A stretch of DNA of 64,000 bases, taken from contig CALVAP010000004.1 in NCBI GenBank assembly GCA_944325625.1, positions 248,001 through 312,000 on the forward strand, in the 5' to 3' direction. Positions 18,796 through 27,781 of the stretch are shown here, one piece after another (the stretch's first letter is position 1; each line of letters starts with the position of its first letter). The position numbers and the translations under genes were made by a program. Below the pieces are notes generated by a model that had not been told where the DNA came from, ran no database searches, and saw nothing but the letters and a program-made list of their open reading frames with translations. This DNA comes from Candidatus Gastranaerophilales bacterium (GTDB lineage: Bacteria > Cyanobacteriota > Vampirovibrionia > Gastranaerophilales > Gastranaerophilaceae).

Positions 18796-19708
18796 GTGTG
18801 ATTGTTTTTCCCAACTTTTGTACTGTCTTTATATCTTCTTTGGGTTCTATTCCAATAGTAGTAAGATAATTGCCTATTAAAATCCCCTCTACACAATACT
18901 TTAGCGCAAGCTCACGATTTTGGGGACTAAGTCTTATTTTTCGTCCACCTGCAAATCTTATAATCGATTTTGGATTTGCTATTTTGAATATTGCAAGCGT
19001 CCTGAGTATATTTTCTTCGTCAATTTTGTCCCAATAATTTTCAAACGGTGTTCCTTCAATCGGAGTTAAAAAGTTAACAGGAATACTATCCGGTTTAATC
19101 TCTGCCAACTCCAAAGCCATTTCAACCCGCTGTTCAATTGTCTCTCCCATACCTATAATAACACCGCAACAAAGCTCCATTCCATACTTCTTAACCAACT
19201 TTGTCGTTTTTATCCTATCCTCATAAGTATGCGTAGTACAAATTTCGGGATGATATGATTTACAAGTATTAATGTTGTGATGAAATCTTTTAAGTCCTGC
19301 TTCTTTTAACTTTTTTGCCTGTTCTTCATTCAAGATTCCTATACTTGCACAACTTTTAAGTCCGCTGATTTCATTTATAACTTTTATCATATCAAGCATT
19401 GTATCAAAATCACTTTCATCAGGGGTTTTGCCCGATGTTACTATCGCAAAATGGCTTGCTTGATTTTCTTTTGCATGCATTGCTGCGTTGCGAACTTGCT
19501 CCAACGATACTAGCGGATGAGTTTCTATATCTGTTCTGTAATGAGAACTCTGAGCACAATATTTGCAGTTCTGCGAACACTTGCCTGTCCTTGCACTAAT
19601 TAAAGAACAAAAATCAACCTTCTCTGTAGTATATTTCGACGCTTCCTTCAGTAATAACTCTAAATCAGAGTTGTATAATTCCAATAGTTTATTTTTTGTT
19701 ATTTCCAT
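18788..19708 (-). CDS. bioB: Biotin synthase (radical SAM)
   Basis: BioB inserts sulfur into dethiobiotin using a radical-SAM [4Fe-4S] cluster and a sacrificial [2Fe-2S] cluster. The motif GKCSQNCKYCAQSSHY carries the C-x3-C-x2-C triad. KSCASIGILNEEQAKKLKEAG, HHNINTC, CCGVIIGMGE and PVNFLTPIEGTPF all fit BioB. ATG 19708 (MEITKNKLLEL) is chosen over an in-frame TTG at 19729: neither has a clear Shine-Dalgarno, and the extension FYNYYI is unlike the family. It is divergent from the TPR gene at 19752, so promoters must share the 43-bp gap. No other bio gene is nearby. Confidence 0.94.
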   Translation of the reverse strand: MEITKNKLLELYNSDLELLLKEASKYTTEKVDFCSLISARTGKCSQNCKYCAQSSHYRTDIETHPLVSLEQVRNAAMHAKENQASHFAIVTSGKTPDESDFDTMLDMIKVINEISGLKSCASIGILNEEQAKKLKEAGLKRFHHNINTCKSYHPEICTTHTYEDRIKTTKLVKKYGMELCCGVIIGMGETIEQRVEMALELAEIKPDSIPVNFLTPIEGTPFENYWDKIDEENILRTLAIFKIANPKSIIRFAGGRKIRLSPQNRELALKYCVEGILIGNYLTTIGIEPKEDIKTVQKLGKTITHV

Positions 19709-19751
19709 AATATAATAATTGTAGAACAAAAGTGATTTTTTTAAAAGTTTT

Positions 19752-20789
19752 ATGAGTGAATATAAATTAAAAGAATATTTATTAACAATAGAAGAAGCTT
19801 GGCTTCAGTTTAAGGAAAAATTTCTGCAAAAAAAAGAAGACCTTGCGGAAATTTTGAGTGAAAGCATGTTTGTAAGCGGATACGAAAACCTTTTTGCTGA
19901 AGGAATGAGAACGTATTTAAAAAAACGATATAAAAGAGCAATATACTACTTTGAAAAAGCCAGCAAAGAAAAACGGGATAACTTTAATTGTTTGTACAAC
20001 CTTGCTCTTTCTTATCAAGCAGATGGCAACTTTAATAGTGCTATTAACTGTTATCAGGAAGCACTTAAGCAGAAGTCAAATGATTACGATACCATTTACA
20101 ACTTAGGACTATGCTATTTGAATGAACATCAAGGCGAACCCGCTGAAAAATATCTTAAAATTGCATTAGATAAAGACAAAACTAATGCTGAGGTAAAAAT
20201 GAGCTATATTCTTGCTCTCATTGAATGCGGCAGAATTGATGATGCCATTGAATGTACAATAGAAGTTGTTAAATCTAACAAAACATACCTCGATTACACC
20301 CTCACTGTTGCGAAACAAATCGAAGAAATGAGCTTTGGTGAAAAGGACAATGAAACTATAAGCAAAGTCATAAAACTTCTTAACAGTTATTTAAAAATCA
20401 ATGACCAAAATAGTACAGCACACCTTCAGACTTCTATTTGCTACGGTAAAATAGGCAACTGGGATATGGCGCTCAAACACAGTTTATTAGCATTGGAGTT
20501 AGATCCAAAATCATTCAAAACTAACAATCATACGGCCCTTGTGTTGTATTGCAGCCATAATTACGAAGAAGCTCTTAAATATTATGAGAAAGCTCTATTC
20601 CTAAACCCTATAAAAAACTTTGATACTCACTATAACATAGCTCTTACATACGAAAAACTGGGGCAACATGAGAATCTGATGCAAAAAGCTAATTATATCC
20701 TGAAACACTTCAAGAAGCATCCGCAAATAAATGCAGTTAGAAATTTGATTAAAAATAACCAGGAAGAAAAATCAACTAAGAAAATTTAA
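19752..20789 (+). CDS. Cytoplasmic TPR-repeat protein
   Basis: A protein of 345 residues without signal peptide. From about residue 50 it consists of tetratricopeptide repeats with the usual A-x-x-Y-x-x-A pattern: YKRAIYYFEKAS, FNSAINCYQEALKQ, YNLGLCYLNEHQGEPAEKYLKIAL, WDMALKHSLLALEL and YEEALKYYEKALFL. The first 50 residues are charged and helical. TPR arrays are protein-binding scaffolds, and no enzymatic domain is visible. The last 14 bp overlap the 3' end of the opposite-strand gene at 20776. The second TPR protein of the window (27782) is membrane-anchored and not closely similar. Confidence 0.85.
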   Translation: MSEYKLKEYLLTIEEAWLQFKEKFLQKKEDLAEILSESMFVSGYENLFAEGMRTYLKKRYKRAIYYFEKASKEKRDNFNCLYNLALSYQADGNFNSAINCYQEALKQKSNDYDTIYNLGLCYLNEHQGEPAEKYLKIALDKDKTNAEVKMSYILALIECGRIDDAIECTIEVVKSNKTYLDYTLTVAKQIEEMSFGEKDNETISKVIKLLNSYLKINDQNSTAHLQTSICYGKIGNWDMALKHSLLALELDPKSFKTNNHTALVLYCSHNYEEALKYYEKALFLNPIKNFDTHYNIALTYEKLGQHENLMQKANYILKHFKKHPQINAVRNLIKNNQEEKSTKKI

Positions 20790-21021
20790 TATCTTTAAAT
20801 GGGTTTTTATCACTTTCATCAAATTTCATCTTACTGTTTTTCACGACATAACCACACTTTGAACAAGCAAGAACCCTCTTTGTACTATCAATCGGCATAA
20901 AGACATGATGACAGGTTGATGCGTCCTCAATTTCCTCTGCAGTCAACTCAGGTTCTACATAGGTTTTATCTTTTGTTTTGCGTTTTGATTTGAGTTTATT
21001 TATAAGTTCGAAAATATACAA
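20776..21021 (-). CDS. Small zinc-ribbon-like protein (TTG start)
   Basis: An 81-residue protein with a basic N-terminal half (KLKSKRKTKDK), an acidic patch (EPELTAEEIEDA) and a Cys/His cluster: CHHVF about 16 residues before LACSKCGYVVKN. This is the C-x2-C plus C-H layout of a zinc ribbon. The only possible start is the TTG at 21021. It abuts the TAA of the M20 peptidase gene (TAATTG), so translation is probably coupled to that gene. Its 3' end overlaps the TPR gene by 14 bp. A zinc-binding or nucleic-acid role is inference only. Confidence 0.65.
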   Translation of the reverse strand: MYIFELINKLKSKRKTKDKTYVEPELTAEEIEDASTCHHVFMPIDSTKRVLACSKCGYVVKNSKMKFDESDKNPFKDIKFS

Positions 21022-22233
21022 TTACTTATTCCCGTTTAAAACATAGAATATATTTTTCAAAAACTCAGCACCTTTTTCCATAGAAGCGGCATCCAGTTTT
21101 TCATCAGAAGAATGCATATTATAAACATCAGCTGCACCGACAAGATAAGGTTTGAACTGTTCACCAAGAGAATTTTTCTTATTGGCATAAACATGCGTTT
21201 CAGCTCCGGCATGGAAAGACGACACCTCCAGTTTAATATCCGCTTTTTGAGCGGCAATTTGGGCAACTTCTATCATTGTATTATCATCAACCCTTTCAAA
21301 CGGTTTAAGATGTTCTTTAAATTCAACTTGAATTTGTGCTAAATCTTTATATTTTTTATTATATTTTTTGACAACCTGTTCAATTTCATGTCTTAATTTT
21401 TGCTCAGCCTTGACATCTGAACTACGTATCGAATAAACAGCATAAGCATCAGTATTTATAATGTTGTCCATAGCGTTTTGTGCCAACTCCAAAGAATATT
21501 TTGCACCGGAATTTTCAGACTTAATATTTTTAACCCCGCCTGCAACAACAGCTCCAGCATTCAAGGAGGTTATAGTCCCCGTTTTATCCTTTTTATAAAC
21601 GCCATGCGGAAGTTTTGTTATAAGTTCTGAGATTAAGTTAACCGCATTAATTCTGTCTTTTTCATGGATATCCATGCCCGAATGCCCGCCTTTCAAGGTT
21701 TTTACGGATAGGAGCATTTTTGTATATCCTGCACCGGAGACCTCAAGTTTTCCCAGCTTATCCGAATCCAAAACAAGTACATATTGGGAATTTAAAGTAT
21801 CAAATTCCACATTATTAATACCCGACATTCCCTGCTCTTCATCTTTTGTGAAAACAATTTCCAAACCGCCGTGAGCAAGGTTTGTATCTTCTTTCACGGT
21901 TTTGGCAAGCCAAATTGCTTGTGAAACTCCAGCTTTGTCATCTGCTCCAAGTGTTCTTGTTTTATCAGTTTCAATATATTTCCCATCTTCGCTGTAAACT
22001 ATATTAACAGGGCTTGCATCACCTACAACATCCATGTGTGCTGAAAGCAATAATGATTTCTTTTTACTGTCCGTTGCCGGAATTCTTGCATAAACATTAC
22101 CATAACTATCTTGTCTTGTTTCTATATTCAACTCTTGAAATGTCTGTACAATTTTTTGTGCCACAGCATGCTCCTGCAATGACGGTGATGGTATTTTTGC
22201 CAACATACAAAACAAACAAATTAAACTTTCCAT
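21022..22233 (-). CDS. M20-family metallopeptidase (PepT-like)
   Basis: A zinc exopeptidase of the M20 family, about 403 residues from ATG 22233. This start is chosen because GGAAGG lies 7 nt upstream; the longer frame to 22302 has no ribosome site and overlaps the upstream gene. The full metal set is present: the His and Asp of SAHMDVV, the Asp of LGADDKAG, the Glu pair of TKDEEQG, the Asp of LVLDSDKLG and the His of YNMHSSDE. The dimerisation segment (GGHSGMDIH to about FHAGAETHVYANK) is intact. It resembles peptidase T-like enzymes that trim short peptides. The family is certain; the tripeptidase specificity is not. It sits between two tiny Cys-rich proteins in one transcription unit. Confidence 0.9.
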   Translation of the reverse strand: MESLICLFCMLAKIPSPSLQEHAVAQKIVQTFQELNIETRQDSYGNVYARIPATDSKKKSLLLSAHMDVVGDASPVNIVYSEDGKYIETDKTRTLGADDKAGVSQAIWLAKTVKEDTNLAHGGLEIVFTKDEEQGMSGINNVEFDTLNSQYVLVLDSDKLGKLEVSGAGYTKMLLSVKTLKGGHSGMDIHEKDRINAVNLISELITKLPHGVYKKDKTGTITSLNAGAVVAGGVKNIKSENSGAKYSLELAQNAMDNIINTDAYAVYSIRSSDVKAEQKLRHEIEQVVKKYNKKYKDLAQIQVEFKEHLKPFERVDDNTMIEVAQIAAQKADIKLEVSSFHAGAETHVYANKKNSLGEQFKPYLVGAADVYNMHSSDEKLDAASMEKGAEFLKNIFYVLNGNK

Positions 22234-22249
22234 AATATTACCTTCCAAA

Positions 22250-22429
22250 CTACCTGGCTCTAAAAAATCTTCTATTAGTTCCACCCTCTCCAACGGGCAC
22301 ATGAACTCTCCTCAAACATTTTGGGCAACACCCTTCATAAGCTGTGCCCTCTTTGTTTTTGTAAACCCTGCCATAAACATTACAGCATTCAAAAAATATT
22401 CCTAAAAACTTTCTTTTTGGCAGCACCAT
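22250..22429 (-). CDS. Tiny conserved-looking Cys-rich protein
   Basis: A 59-residue protein starting at ATG 22429, with GAAAGG 7-8 nt upstream; a TTG at 22444 is rejected because that site would then lie inside the gene. The sequence FFECCNVYGRVYKN, then GCCPKCLRRVHVPVGEGGTNRRFFRA, has a CC, a CCPKC and a terminal RRFFRA. I recall similar tiny proteins with F-E-C-C and G-G-T-x-x-R-F-F-R-A, but I cannot name the family. A structural zinc site is likely. It lies 16 bp before the M20 peptidase start and is the first gene of that unit; the divergent glycosyltransferase starts 45 bp away. Confidence 0.7.
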   Translation of the reverse strand: MVLPKRKFLGIFFECCNVYGRVYKNKEGTAYEGCCPKCLRRVHVPVGEGGTNRRFFRAR

Positions 22430-22474
22430 TGTTAAGCCTTTCAAGTTCCTATAGTTTTATAGTACAATTTTTGT

Positions 22475-23338
22475 ATGAAAACATCAATCATTATGACGAG
22501 TTACAATTATCAAGATTACATCTCTCAAGCTATTGAAAGTGTAATAAATCAAACCCTTAACGACTGGGAACTTATTGTAGTTGATGACGGTTCTTCAGAC
22601 AAATCTTTAGACATTATCAAAAAATATTGCCAAAAAGATGAAAGAATAAAACTCCTAACCCACCCGAACCACTCTAACCTCGGTATAAAAAAATCACTAC
22701 TTCTGGGAATTAATTCTGCTAAATATGATTGGATAGCTATTCTTGAGAGTGATGATTATTGGAGTGCAAATTACCTCGAAGAAAAAGCCAAAATGGTAAA
22801 AAAATATCCTCAATGTAATTTTATTTACAACGATATCGAGTGTTTTGGTGATGAAAAACGAATAAAGGCTTTTGCACCATATCTTGAAAAACTCCAAAAA
22901 ATTTGGCAAAGTAATGAGTTTATGGACGTATTTGATGAATTTGCAACAGATAATATTGTCCCTACTTTTTCTTGCGTAATGTGCAAAAAAAGTGAGTTTT
23001 TAAAATGCAACACAAATACTCCATCTGCTCCTGTGATAGACTACTGGCTATGGTGGCAAATCGCAGAAAACAACAAATTTTGTTTTATTAATAAAAAATT
23101 AACCCACTGGAGACTCCACCCCAAAAGCTATCTTAGCAAAGAAGCAAAAACACTTAAACACCACGTCCAAAGAAGCCTGTTTTTGCCAAAACTTACAAAA
23201 ATATTTAAACGGAAACCAAACTTTCCACCACTTTATGATTTGGAACAATATCCTGCTATATCAGTACCTTGGTATATTTATAAGTACATTATGCGAAAAA
23301 GACCTCAATTTATTAAAGATTTATTTAAAACACGTTGA
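22475..23338 (+). CDS. Family 2 glycosyltransferase
   Basis: A 287-residue GT-A-fold transferase. The N-terminus has SIIMTSYNYQDYISQAIESVINQTLNDWELIVVDDGSSDKS in the canonical GT2 layout (nucleotide-binding SYN..., VVDDGSSD), and ILESDDYW is the DXD-type metal site. WLWWQIAENNKFCF and THWRLHPKSYL resemble the acceptor-side and active-site loop of GT2 enzymes. Substrate is unknown; a surface polysaccharide or protein-glycosylation role fits the neighbours. Its last 18 bp overlap the opposite-strand gene at 23321. Confidence 0.88.
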   Translation: MKTSIIMTSYNYQDYISQAIESVINQTLNDWELIVVDDGSSDKSLDIIKKYCQKDERIKLLTHPNHSNLGIKKSLLLGINSAKYDWIAILESDDYWSANYLEEKAKMVKKYPQCNFIYNDIECFGDEKRIKAFAPYLEKLQKIWQSNEFMDVFDEFATDNIVPTFSCVMCKKSEFLKCNTNTPSAPVIDYWLWWQIAENNKFCFINKKLTHWRLHPKSYLSKEAKTLKHHVQRSLFLPKLTKIFKRKPNFPPLYDLEQYPAISVPWYIYKYIMRKRPQFIKDLFKTR

Positions 23339-23998
23339 ATTTATACGTTTAATCTTGTGCTTTTTCTTGATGTACAAAACACTTTCCTTAAAATCTTCTC
23401 CATAGCTACCTCTGCTCAAATGCAGACAATCAAACTGTATAACTCTGCTCAAAATACCGTTTTTCTTGGCAGTTATACACAAATCTTCAACGTACATATG
23501 AAATTTCAAATTCTCATCAAAGCGCAACCGAGCAGCTTTTATGAGTGAAGAGTGGATAATACAGCAACAACAATCCAACGTATTAACCTCTGGATGGGAT
23601 GCAACTTTGTGACCAACTCGCCTTTTCCCCTCACCCTCATATATTTGTCCAAGCATACAACGTCTTAAAACCCTAAATATAAATTCCGGTTTTATTTGCA
23701 GAAAAAATACAGGAAACAAAATACCAATAACACCATAAATACAGTTTTTGTCGAGTTTTTGAAGTTTTTCAATTGGATTCTCGTTAAAAATAAAATCCTG
23801 ATGCATAAATATAACCCAAAAGTCATCTTCAGGTTTTATTCTTTCCATAAAAGAATTATAACACTCGCTTATTCCTGCATTTTTAACAGAATTGTTAAAA
23901 ACACAAACATCAGCTTCGCTTAAAAACTCATTATTTTTAATACACCTCTCAAAAAGTTCAAAATTATTTACGACAGTAACAACTTTCAGTTCGCGCAT
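23321..23998 (-). CDS. Putative glycosyltransferase-like protein
   Basis: A 225-residue protein of the GT2-like group that resembles PF13712-type proteins. It has no canonical VVDDGSSD. Instead the order is LKVVTVVNNFELFERCI, CVFNNSVKNAGISECYNSFME, WVIFMHQDFIF (a substituted D-x-D position), GVIGILFP, LDCCCCIIHSSLI and FHMYVEDLCITAKKNG, ending with DCLHLSRGSYG. The run of four Cys (CCCC) is unusual. It is convergent with the GT2 gene (18-bp overlap) and lies 6 bp after mscS. It ranks below the gene at 22475 in certainty. Confidence 0.65.
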   Translation of the reverse strand: MRELKVVTVVNNFELFERCIKNNEFLSEADVCVFNNSVKNAGISECYNSFMERIKPEDDFWVIFMHQDFIFNENPIEKLQKLDKNCIYGVIGILFPVFFLQIKPEFIFRVLRRCMLGQIYEGEGKRRVGHKVASHPEVNTLDCCCCIIHSSLIKAARLRFDENLKFHMYVEDLCITAKKNGILSRVIQFDCLHLSRGSYGEDFKESVLYIKKKHKIKRINSTCFK

Positions 23999-24004
23999 TG
24001 TGAA

Positions 24005-24874
24005 TTATTCGCCCTTTACAAGATGCAATTCTCTTTGAGGGAAAGGAATTTCAATACCTTCTTTGTCAAATGCTGTTTTTAAAAGTTTATTGTACTCCCG
24101 CTCAATAAACCACTGGTGTATAGGGTTGGTTTTGATGGTAGCACGAATAACTATCGCACTGTCAGCAAACTTATCAAGTCCTAATATTTCCATATCAGAC
24201 AGTATATAATGTTTGTATTTTTCATCGTTTCTCATACCATCGGCAACAGACTTCATCACCTGCATAACTTTATCAACATCTGAATTATACGCAACGCCTA
24301 TATCAAAAAGCGGGCAAGCAAACTCTCTTGTCTTATTGGTAATAACATTAATCATACCGTTACGAATATAATGAACATGACCTTTCATGTTCCTAATTAT
24401 AACCATTTTAAGCGTAACTTTTTCAACAGTACCGTTGAAATTATCAATAGTAACAATATCACCAACACGTACTTGCCCTTCAAGCAGAATAAAAATTCCC
24501 ATAATGATATCTTCAACAAATCTTCTGGAAGCAAACCCGACAGCTACTCCCACAACCCCTGCCGCCGTCAAAAGCGGACGAATATCTATATTGTATCTGG
24601 CCAGAAAATTTAAAACTATAATTACTACAACTACACCATTAGCAATAGATTTAACAAGATTTTTGATTGTAGCAACCTGTTTTTTATATTCATGGTCTTT
24701 TCTTACATTTAACAGCCTCACAAACATCTTATCAACAAGAGAGTTAACGACCTTCATAAGCCCAATTGCAATTAGGATATAAACAGAAAGCACAAACAAA
24801 TTAATTAAACATCCATGTAAAAAATCAAGTATTTGCTCCAATGTATAAAATTTAATCCCTAATATTCTTTTCAT
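24005..24874 (-). CDS. MscS-family mechanosensitive channel
   Basis: A small-conductance mechanosensitive channel of 289 residues. It has three membrane helices: about 15-45, 70-90 and the pore helix with VGVAVGFASRRFVEDIIMGIFILLEGQVRVGD. This last segment is the MscS signature, with alternating Gly/Ala before the beta domain (VGDIVTIDNFNGTVEKVTLKMVIIRNMKG). The C-terminal alpha/beta vestibule domain follows. It releases osmolytes upon hypo-osmotic shock. The gene overlaps the upstream CMP-sugar synthetase gene by 4 bp (ATGA-type), so it is translationally coupled to it. Confidence 0.92.
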   Translation of the reverse strand: MKRILGIKFYTLEQILDFLHGCLINLFVLSVYILIAIGLMKVVNSLVDKMFVRLLNVRKDHEYKKQVATIKNLVKSIANGVVVVIIVLNFLARYNIDIRPLLTAAGVVGVAVGFASRRFVEDIIMGIFILLEGQVRVGDIVTIDNFNGTVEKVTLKMVIIRNMKGHVHYIRNGMINVITNKTREFACPLFDIGVAYNSDVDKVMQVMKSVADGMRNDEKYKHYILSDMEILGLDKFADSAIVIRATIKTNPIHQWFIEREYNKLLKTAFDKEGIEIPFPQRELHLVKGE

Positions 24875-25545
24875 AACAACCTCTCTGCTGTTTCAAAATC
24901 TTCTAATGTATCAATATCAACCGAACTGTCAACAACATGCAAAATCGGACACTCACCAATAAAATCCTTAACACGCTTTAAAACATCTGTTTTGACTATG
25001 TAAGTTTCTCCGGTTTCGCACATAAGATCAAAATGTTTGTCCAAATCTTGTCTGCGAGGGCGATTTCTATAATCATATAGTCCGGTAATTGTACCATCAT
25101 GATTTTGTCGCCAAAGAGCATGTGTTAGTCCTATTTTTTTAGCCGAAAAAACTGAATCACATTGAGGATTATTAAGGAAAAGTTCAATTGCCTCGTCAAG
25201 TTTTTTTGCATCCCTAAGTGGACAAGTAGCCTGCAAAAGCACAACTACATCGGGTTTGTAACCTTGTTTTTCAAGCTGTTCAACAACATGAAGAAGAACA
25301 GGTGCAGTTTTTGTCTCATCTTGAGCAAGCTCCAAAGGTCTTTTAAGAACTTGTGCATTATATTCTCTTGCTACGGCTGCAATTTTTTCATCTTCTGTTG
25401 ACAAAATTACACGATTAACATACTTCGAGTCCAAAGCTGCTTTTATCGTGTAATATATCAAGGGTTTTCCCTTAAGCAACTTAATGTTTTTCTTAGGGAT
25501 ACCTTTTGACCCACCCCGCGCAGGAATTATCGCCAAAATTTCCAT
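24871..25545 (-). CDS. Acylneuraminate-type cytidylyltransferase (CMP-sugar synthetase)
   Basis: A 224-residue NeuA/PseF/LegF-type enzyme that would activate a nonulosonic acid (sialic, legionaminic or pseudaminic) with CTP. The signature IPARGGSKGIPKKNI at the N-terminus binds CTP. ILSTEDEKIAAVA, QATCPLRDAKKLDEAIELF and RRQDLDKHFDLMCETGETYIVK follow, as expected for the family. No synthase (NeuB/PseI/LegI) is in view, so the sugar cannot be named from context. Members of this family supply sugars for flagellin or lipopolysaccharide glycosylation; both systems are present in this organism. Confidence 0.82.
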   Translation of the reverse strand: MEILAIIPARGGSKGIPKKNIKLLKGKPLIYYTIKAALDSKYVNRVILSTEDEKIAAVAREYNAQVLKRPLELAQDETKTAPVLLHVVEQLEKQGYKPDVVVLLQATCPLRDAKKLDEAIELFLNNPQCDSVFSAKKIGLTHALWRQNHDGTITGLYDYRNRPRRQDLDKHFDLMCETGETYIVKTDVLKRVKDFIGECPILHVVDSSVDIDTLEDFETAERLL

Positions 25546-25552
25546 TTAAGTG

Positions 25553-25741
25553 TTAATCCAAAATTTGATCTAATATCTTAGCATTGGATTTTGCTTTTTC
25601 AACATTTGTAATTCTTGAGCGTCTTATATATGAGCGCAAAGCTTCTCTTATGAGTTCGCTTCTGGAGCGTTGTTCTCCGTCCGCAACCGAATCTACTTTG
25701 TTCAAAAATTCATCAGGCATTGAAATCAGAATACGAGCCAT
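25553..25741 (-). CDS. Ribbon-helix-helix DNA-binding protein
   Basis: A 62-residue protein from ATG 25741, chosen because GGAG precedes it; the longer frame to 25828 has no such site. Residues 2-10 (ARILISMPD) form the beta strand, and the two helices (EFLNKVDSVAD, RSRSELIREALRSYIRR) are the CopG/MetJ-Arc type. Such proteins bind DNA as dimers, often as antitoxins, but no toxin gene lies beside it; it sits 7 bp before the CMP-sugar gene. Autoregulation or regulation of the neighbouring sugar/MscS genes is an inference. Confidence 0.75.
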   Translation of the reverse strand: MARILISMPDEFLNKVDSVADGEQRSRSELIREALRSYIRRSRITNVEKAKSNAKILDQILD

Positions 25742-25955
25742 TTTTATTTCTCCATCTTTCTTGTTCAACTCAAACATTATAGCATAAAAAGATATGTTTT
25801 CTATATACTTTTTGCATGTTTTTAACAATAATTAATCATAATAATTGACCCCAAAACTAAAAAACTCGTAAATAAACCAATTAAATGATTTTATAACAAC
25901 GTAAATGGTATTTAATATTATACGTATAGTACTAATTTTATAAGCTGGAGTAAAA

Positions 25956-26720
25956 ATGGATTTAACCTCAATACTAGGATTTATAATAGGAACAGCGATG
26001 TTGCTTGGAGGACAAGCACTTGAGGGCGGAAATATCGGGCAGTTAATGCAAATAACTGCCGCAATGATTGTTCTTGGAGGAACTTGCGGTGCCGTAATCA
26101 TAAGTTTTCCTGCCAAACAACTTGGTGATGCGTTTATGTATCTTAGGGATGTTTACGGGTCTTTAAAAGTAGACTTCGATGAAATTATTGCTGAAATAAT
26201 CAGATATGCTACAAAAGCACGAAGAGAAGGGATTATTGCCTTGGAAAAAGATGCTCAAGACGCATCAGACACTCTTTTGCAACTCGGATTAGAGTCTGTT
26301 GCAGATGGCGTTGACCCGTCATTGGTTAAAGAAATGCTAGAAACACAATTTGCTCAGCTTGAAGCAAGAGTTGCAGGGGGCGCTAAAGTATGGGAATCTG
26401 CCGGTGCTTATTCACCTACATTCGGTATCATAGGTGCTGTTATGGGACTCATTCAAGTTATGCAAAATCTTTCCGACCCGACAAAACTTGGTGCCGGTAT
26501 TGCAGTTGCTTTTGTTGCAACTATTTACGGTCTGTTTGCTGCTAACCTTGTTTTTATACCGTTTAGCACTAAGATTAAAACTAAATATGCTAAAGTATTT
26601 ACAAAAAAAGAAATTATTATTGAGGGGATTCTATCCATTCAAGCCGGCGAAAGTCCTGCTTTGATTGAAAGAAAACTCAATGCATACGTACTTGACAAAC
26701 ATATTAATACTGCGGATTAA
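25956..26720 (+). CDS. motA: Flagellar motor stator protein MotA
   Basis: The 254-residue inner-membrane stator subunit that with MotB forms the ion channel driving flagellar rotation. Helices at about 5-25 and 33-50 (LGGTCGAVIISFP), the cytoplasmic loop with the MotA signature (RREGIIALE) and two C-terminal helices (GIIGAVMGLIQVMQ, AVAFVATIYGLFAANLVFIPF) are present. The start has CTGGAG before ATG. It is the first gene of motA-motB-TPR-GGDEF, with a 5-bp gap to motB. The gap before it (25742-25955) shows no clear sigma-28 box. Confidence 0.95.
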   Translation: MDLTSILGFIIGTAMLLGGQALEGGNIGQLMQITAAMIVLGGTCGAVIISFPAKQLGDAFMYLRDVYGSLKVDFDEIIAEIIRYATKARREGIIALEKDAQDASDTLLQLGLESVADGVDPSLVKEMLETQFAQLEARVAGGAKVWESAGAYSPTFGIIGAVMGLIQVMQNLSDPTKLGAGIAVAFVATIYGLFAANLVFIPFSTKIKTKYAKVFTKKEIIIEGILSIQAGESPALIERKLNAYVLDKHINTAD

Positions 26721-26725
26721 TCTCT

Positions 26726-27775
26726 ATGGGAAGAAAACCAAAACCTGAAGAACATGAAAATCTTGAACGTTGGCTCGTTTCTTATGCCGACTTTATAACA
26801 CTGCTTTTTGCAACATTTGTTGTCTTGTATGCACTTTCACAAGTGGACATAAGCGCTTTTAGTAAGTTGGAAGAAGCATTAAAAATGGCGTTTGAAGCTC
26901 CAAGTATTATGCAAGGCAGCCAAGGTATTATGAGTGACTCGGGTGATAATATGCTCGATAAAACCAGTGCTGACTCCGTAATTTCATCTTTAATGATGGA
27001 GTATTTGAGTCCCAAATATGAAGAAGAAGCATATGAAGATATAAAAAAAGAAATTGAAGAACTTTCAAAAACTAAAGAACTTGAAGGGGTAAGTGCTAAA
27101 ATTGACGAACGAGGACTGGTTATAAAACTCGATGACTCAAATATTCTATTCAAATCAGCATCAGCTAAACTTGAACCATCTGCTAAAGAAAAACTTGATA
27201 AGGTCGGACTTTTAATTGCACAAAAGTTCCTTATGCACTCTATTCGTGTTGAAGGAAATACTGATAATTTACCGTTTTCAAACAATGTCTATCCTTCTAA
27301 CTGGGAACTATCAAGTGCTCGGGCATGTTCTATAGTCAGGTATTTAATCGACAGGTTTAAACTTCATCCGGATTTATTCACTCCCGTAGGCTTTAGCTCT
27401 ACAAGACCAATAGCAGATAACAACACCTCAAAAGGCAGAGCTCAAAACCGAAGGGTTGAAATAGTTGTATTAAGGAATAAATTCAAAAATAATGAAAGCG
27501 CTCAAAATACAATTTTAAAAATGAATAAAGAAGAACAAACCAAATATCGTAACGAACACATAAAAGCACTTAATAAGGTTAAAGGCATTTCAGACGCTGC
27601 GTTAAAACTTACCGGGGATGATGAAGAAGCAGCTAAGAATGTTTTAATATTAAAAGATATTTATTCCTCAGAAACTAAGAGAATAAATACCGTAAGGTAT
27701 ATTCAACAATCAAAAACAACAGATACAACACCAGAAAACTCAACTTCAGACGGCGTTGAATCGAAATCGGAATAA
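26726..27775 (+). CDS. motB: Flagellar motor stator protein MotB
   Basis: A 349-residue stator subunit. The single N-terminal membrane helix carries the proton- or ion-binding aspartate in the YADFITLLFATFVVLYALS segment (D22). The C-terminal OmpA-like peptidoglycan-binding domain (VEGNTDNLPFSNNVYPSNWELSSARA given in parts: GNTDNLPF, NWELSSARA; then GRAQNRRVEIVV) anchors the stator to the wall. The linker is long. A C-terminal extension beyond the OmpA fold (about 255-349, charged) is unlike the standard short MotB tail. Five bp after motA. Confidence 0.94.
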   Translation: MGRKPKPEEHENLERWLVSYADFITLLFATFVVLYALSQVDISAFSKLEEALKMAFEAPSIMQGSQGIMSDSGDNMLDKTSADSVISSLMMEYLSPKYEEEAYEDIKKEIEELSKTKELEGVSAKIDERGLVIKLDDSNILFKSASAKLEPSAKEKLDKVGLLIAQKFLMHSIRVEGNTDNLPFSNNVYPSNWELSSARACSIVRYLIDRFKLHPDLFTPVGFSSTRPIADNNTSKGRAQNRRVEIVVLRNKFKNNESAQNTILKMNKEEQTKYRNEHIKALNKVKGISDAALKLTGDDEEAAKNVLILKDIYSSETKRINTVRYIQQSKTTDTTPENSTSDGVESKSE

Positions 27776-27781
27776 GTCAAA

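Noticed and set aside
19709-19729. TTG start for bioB at 19729
   Set aside because: No ribosome site and an extension unlike BioB; ATG 19708 is the better start.
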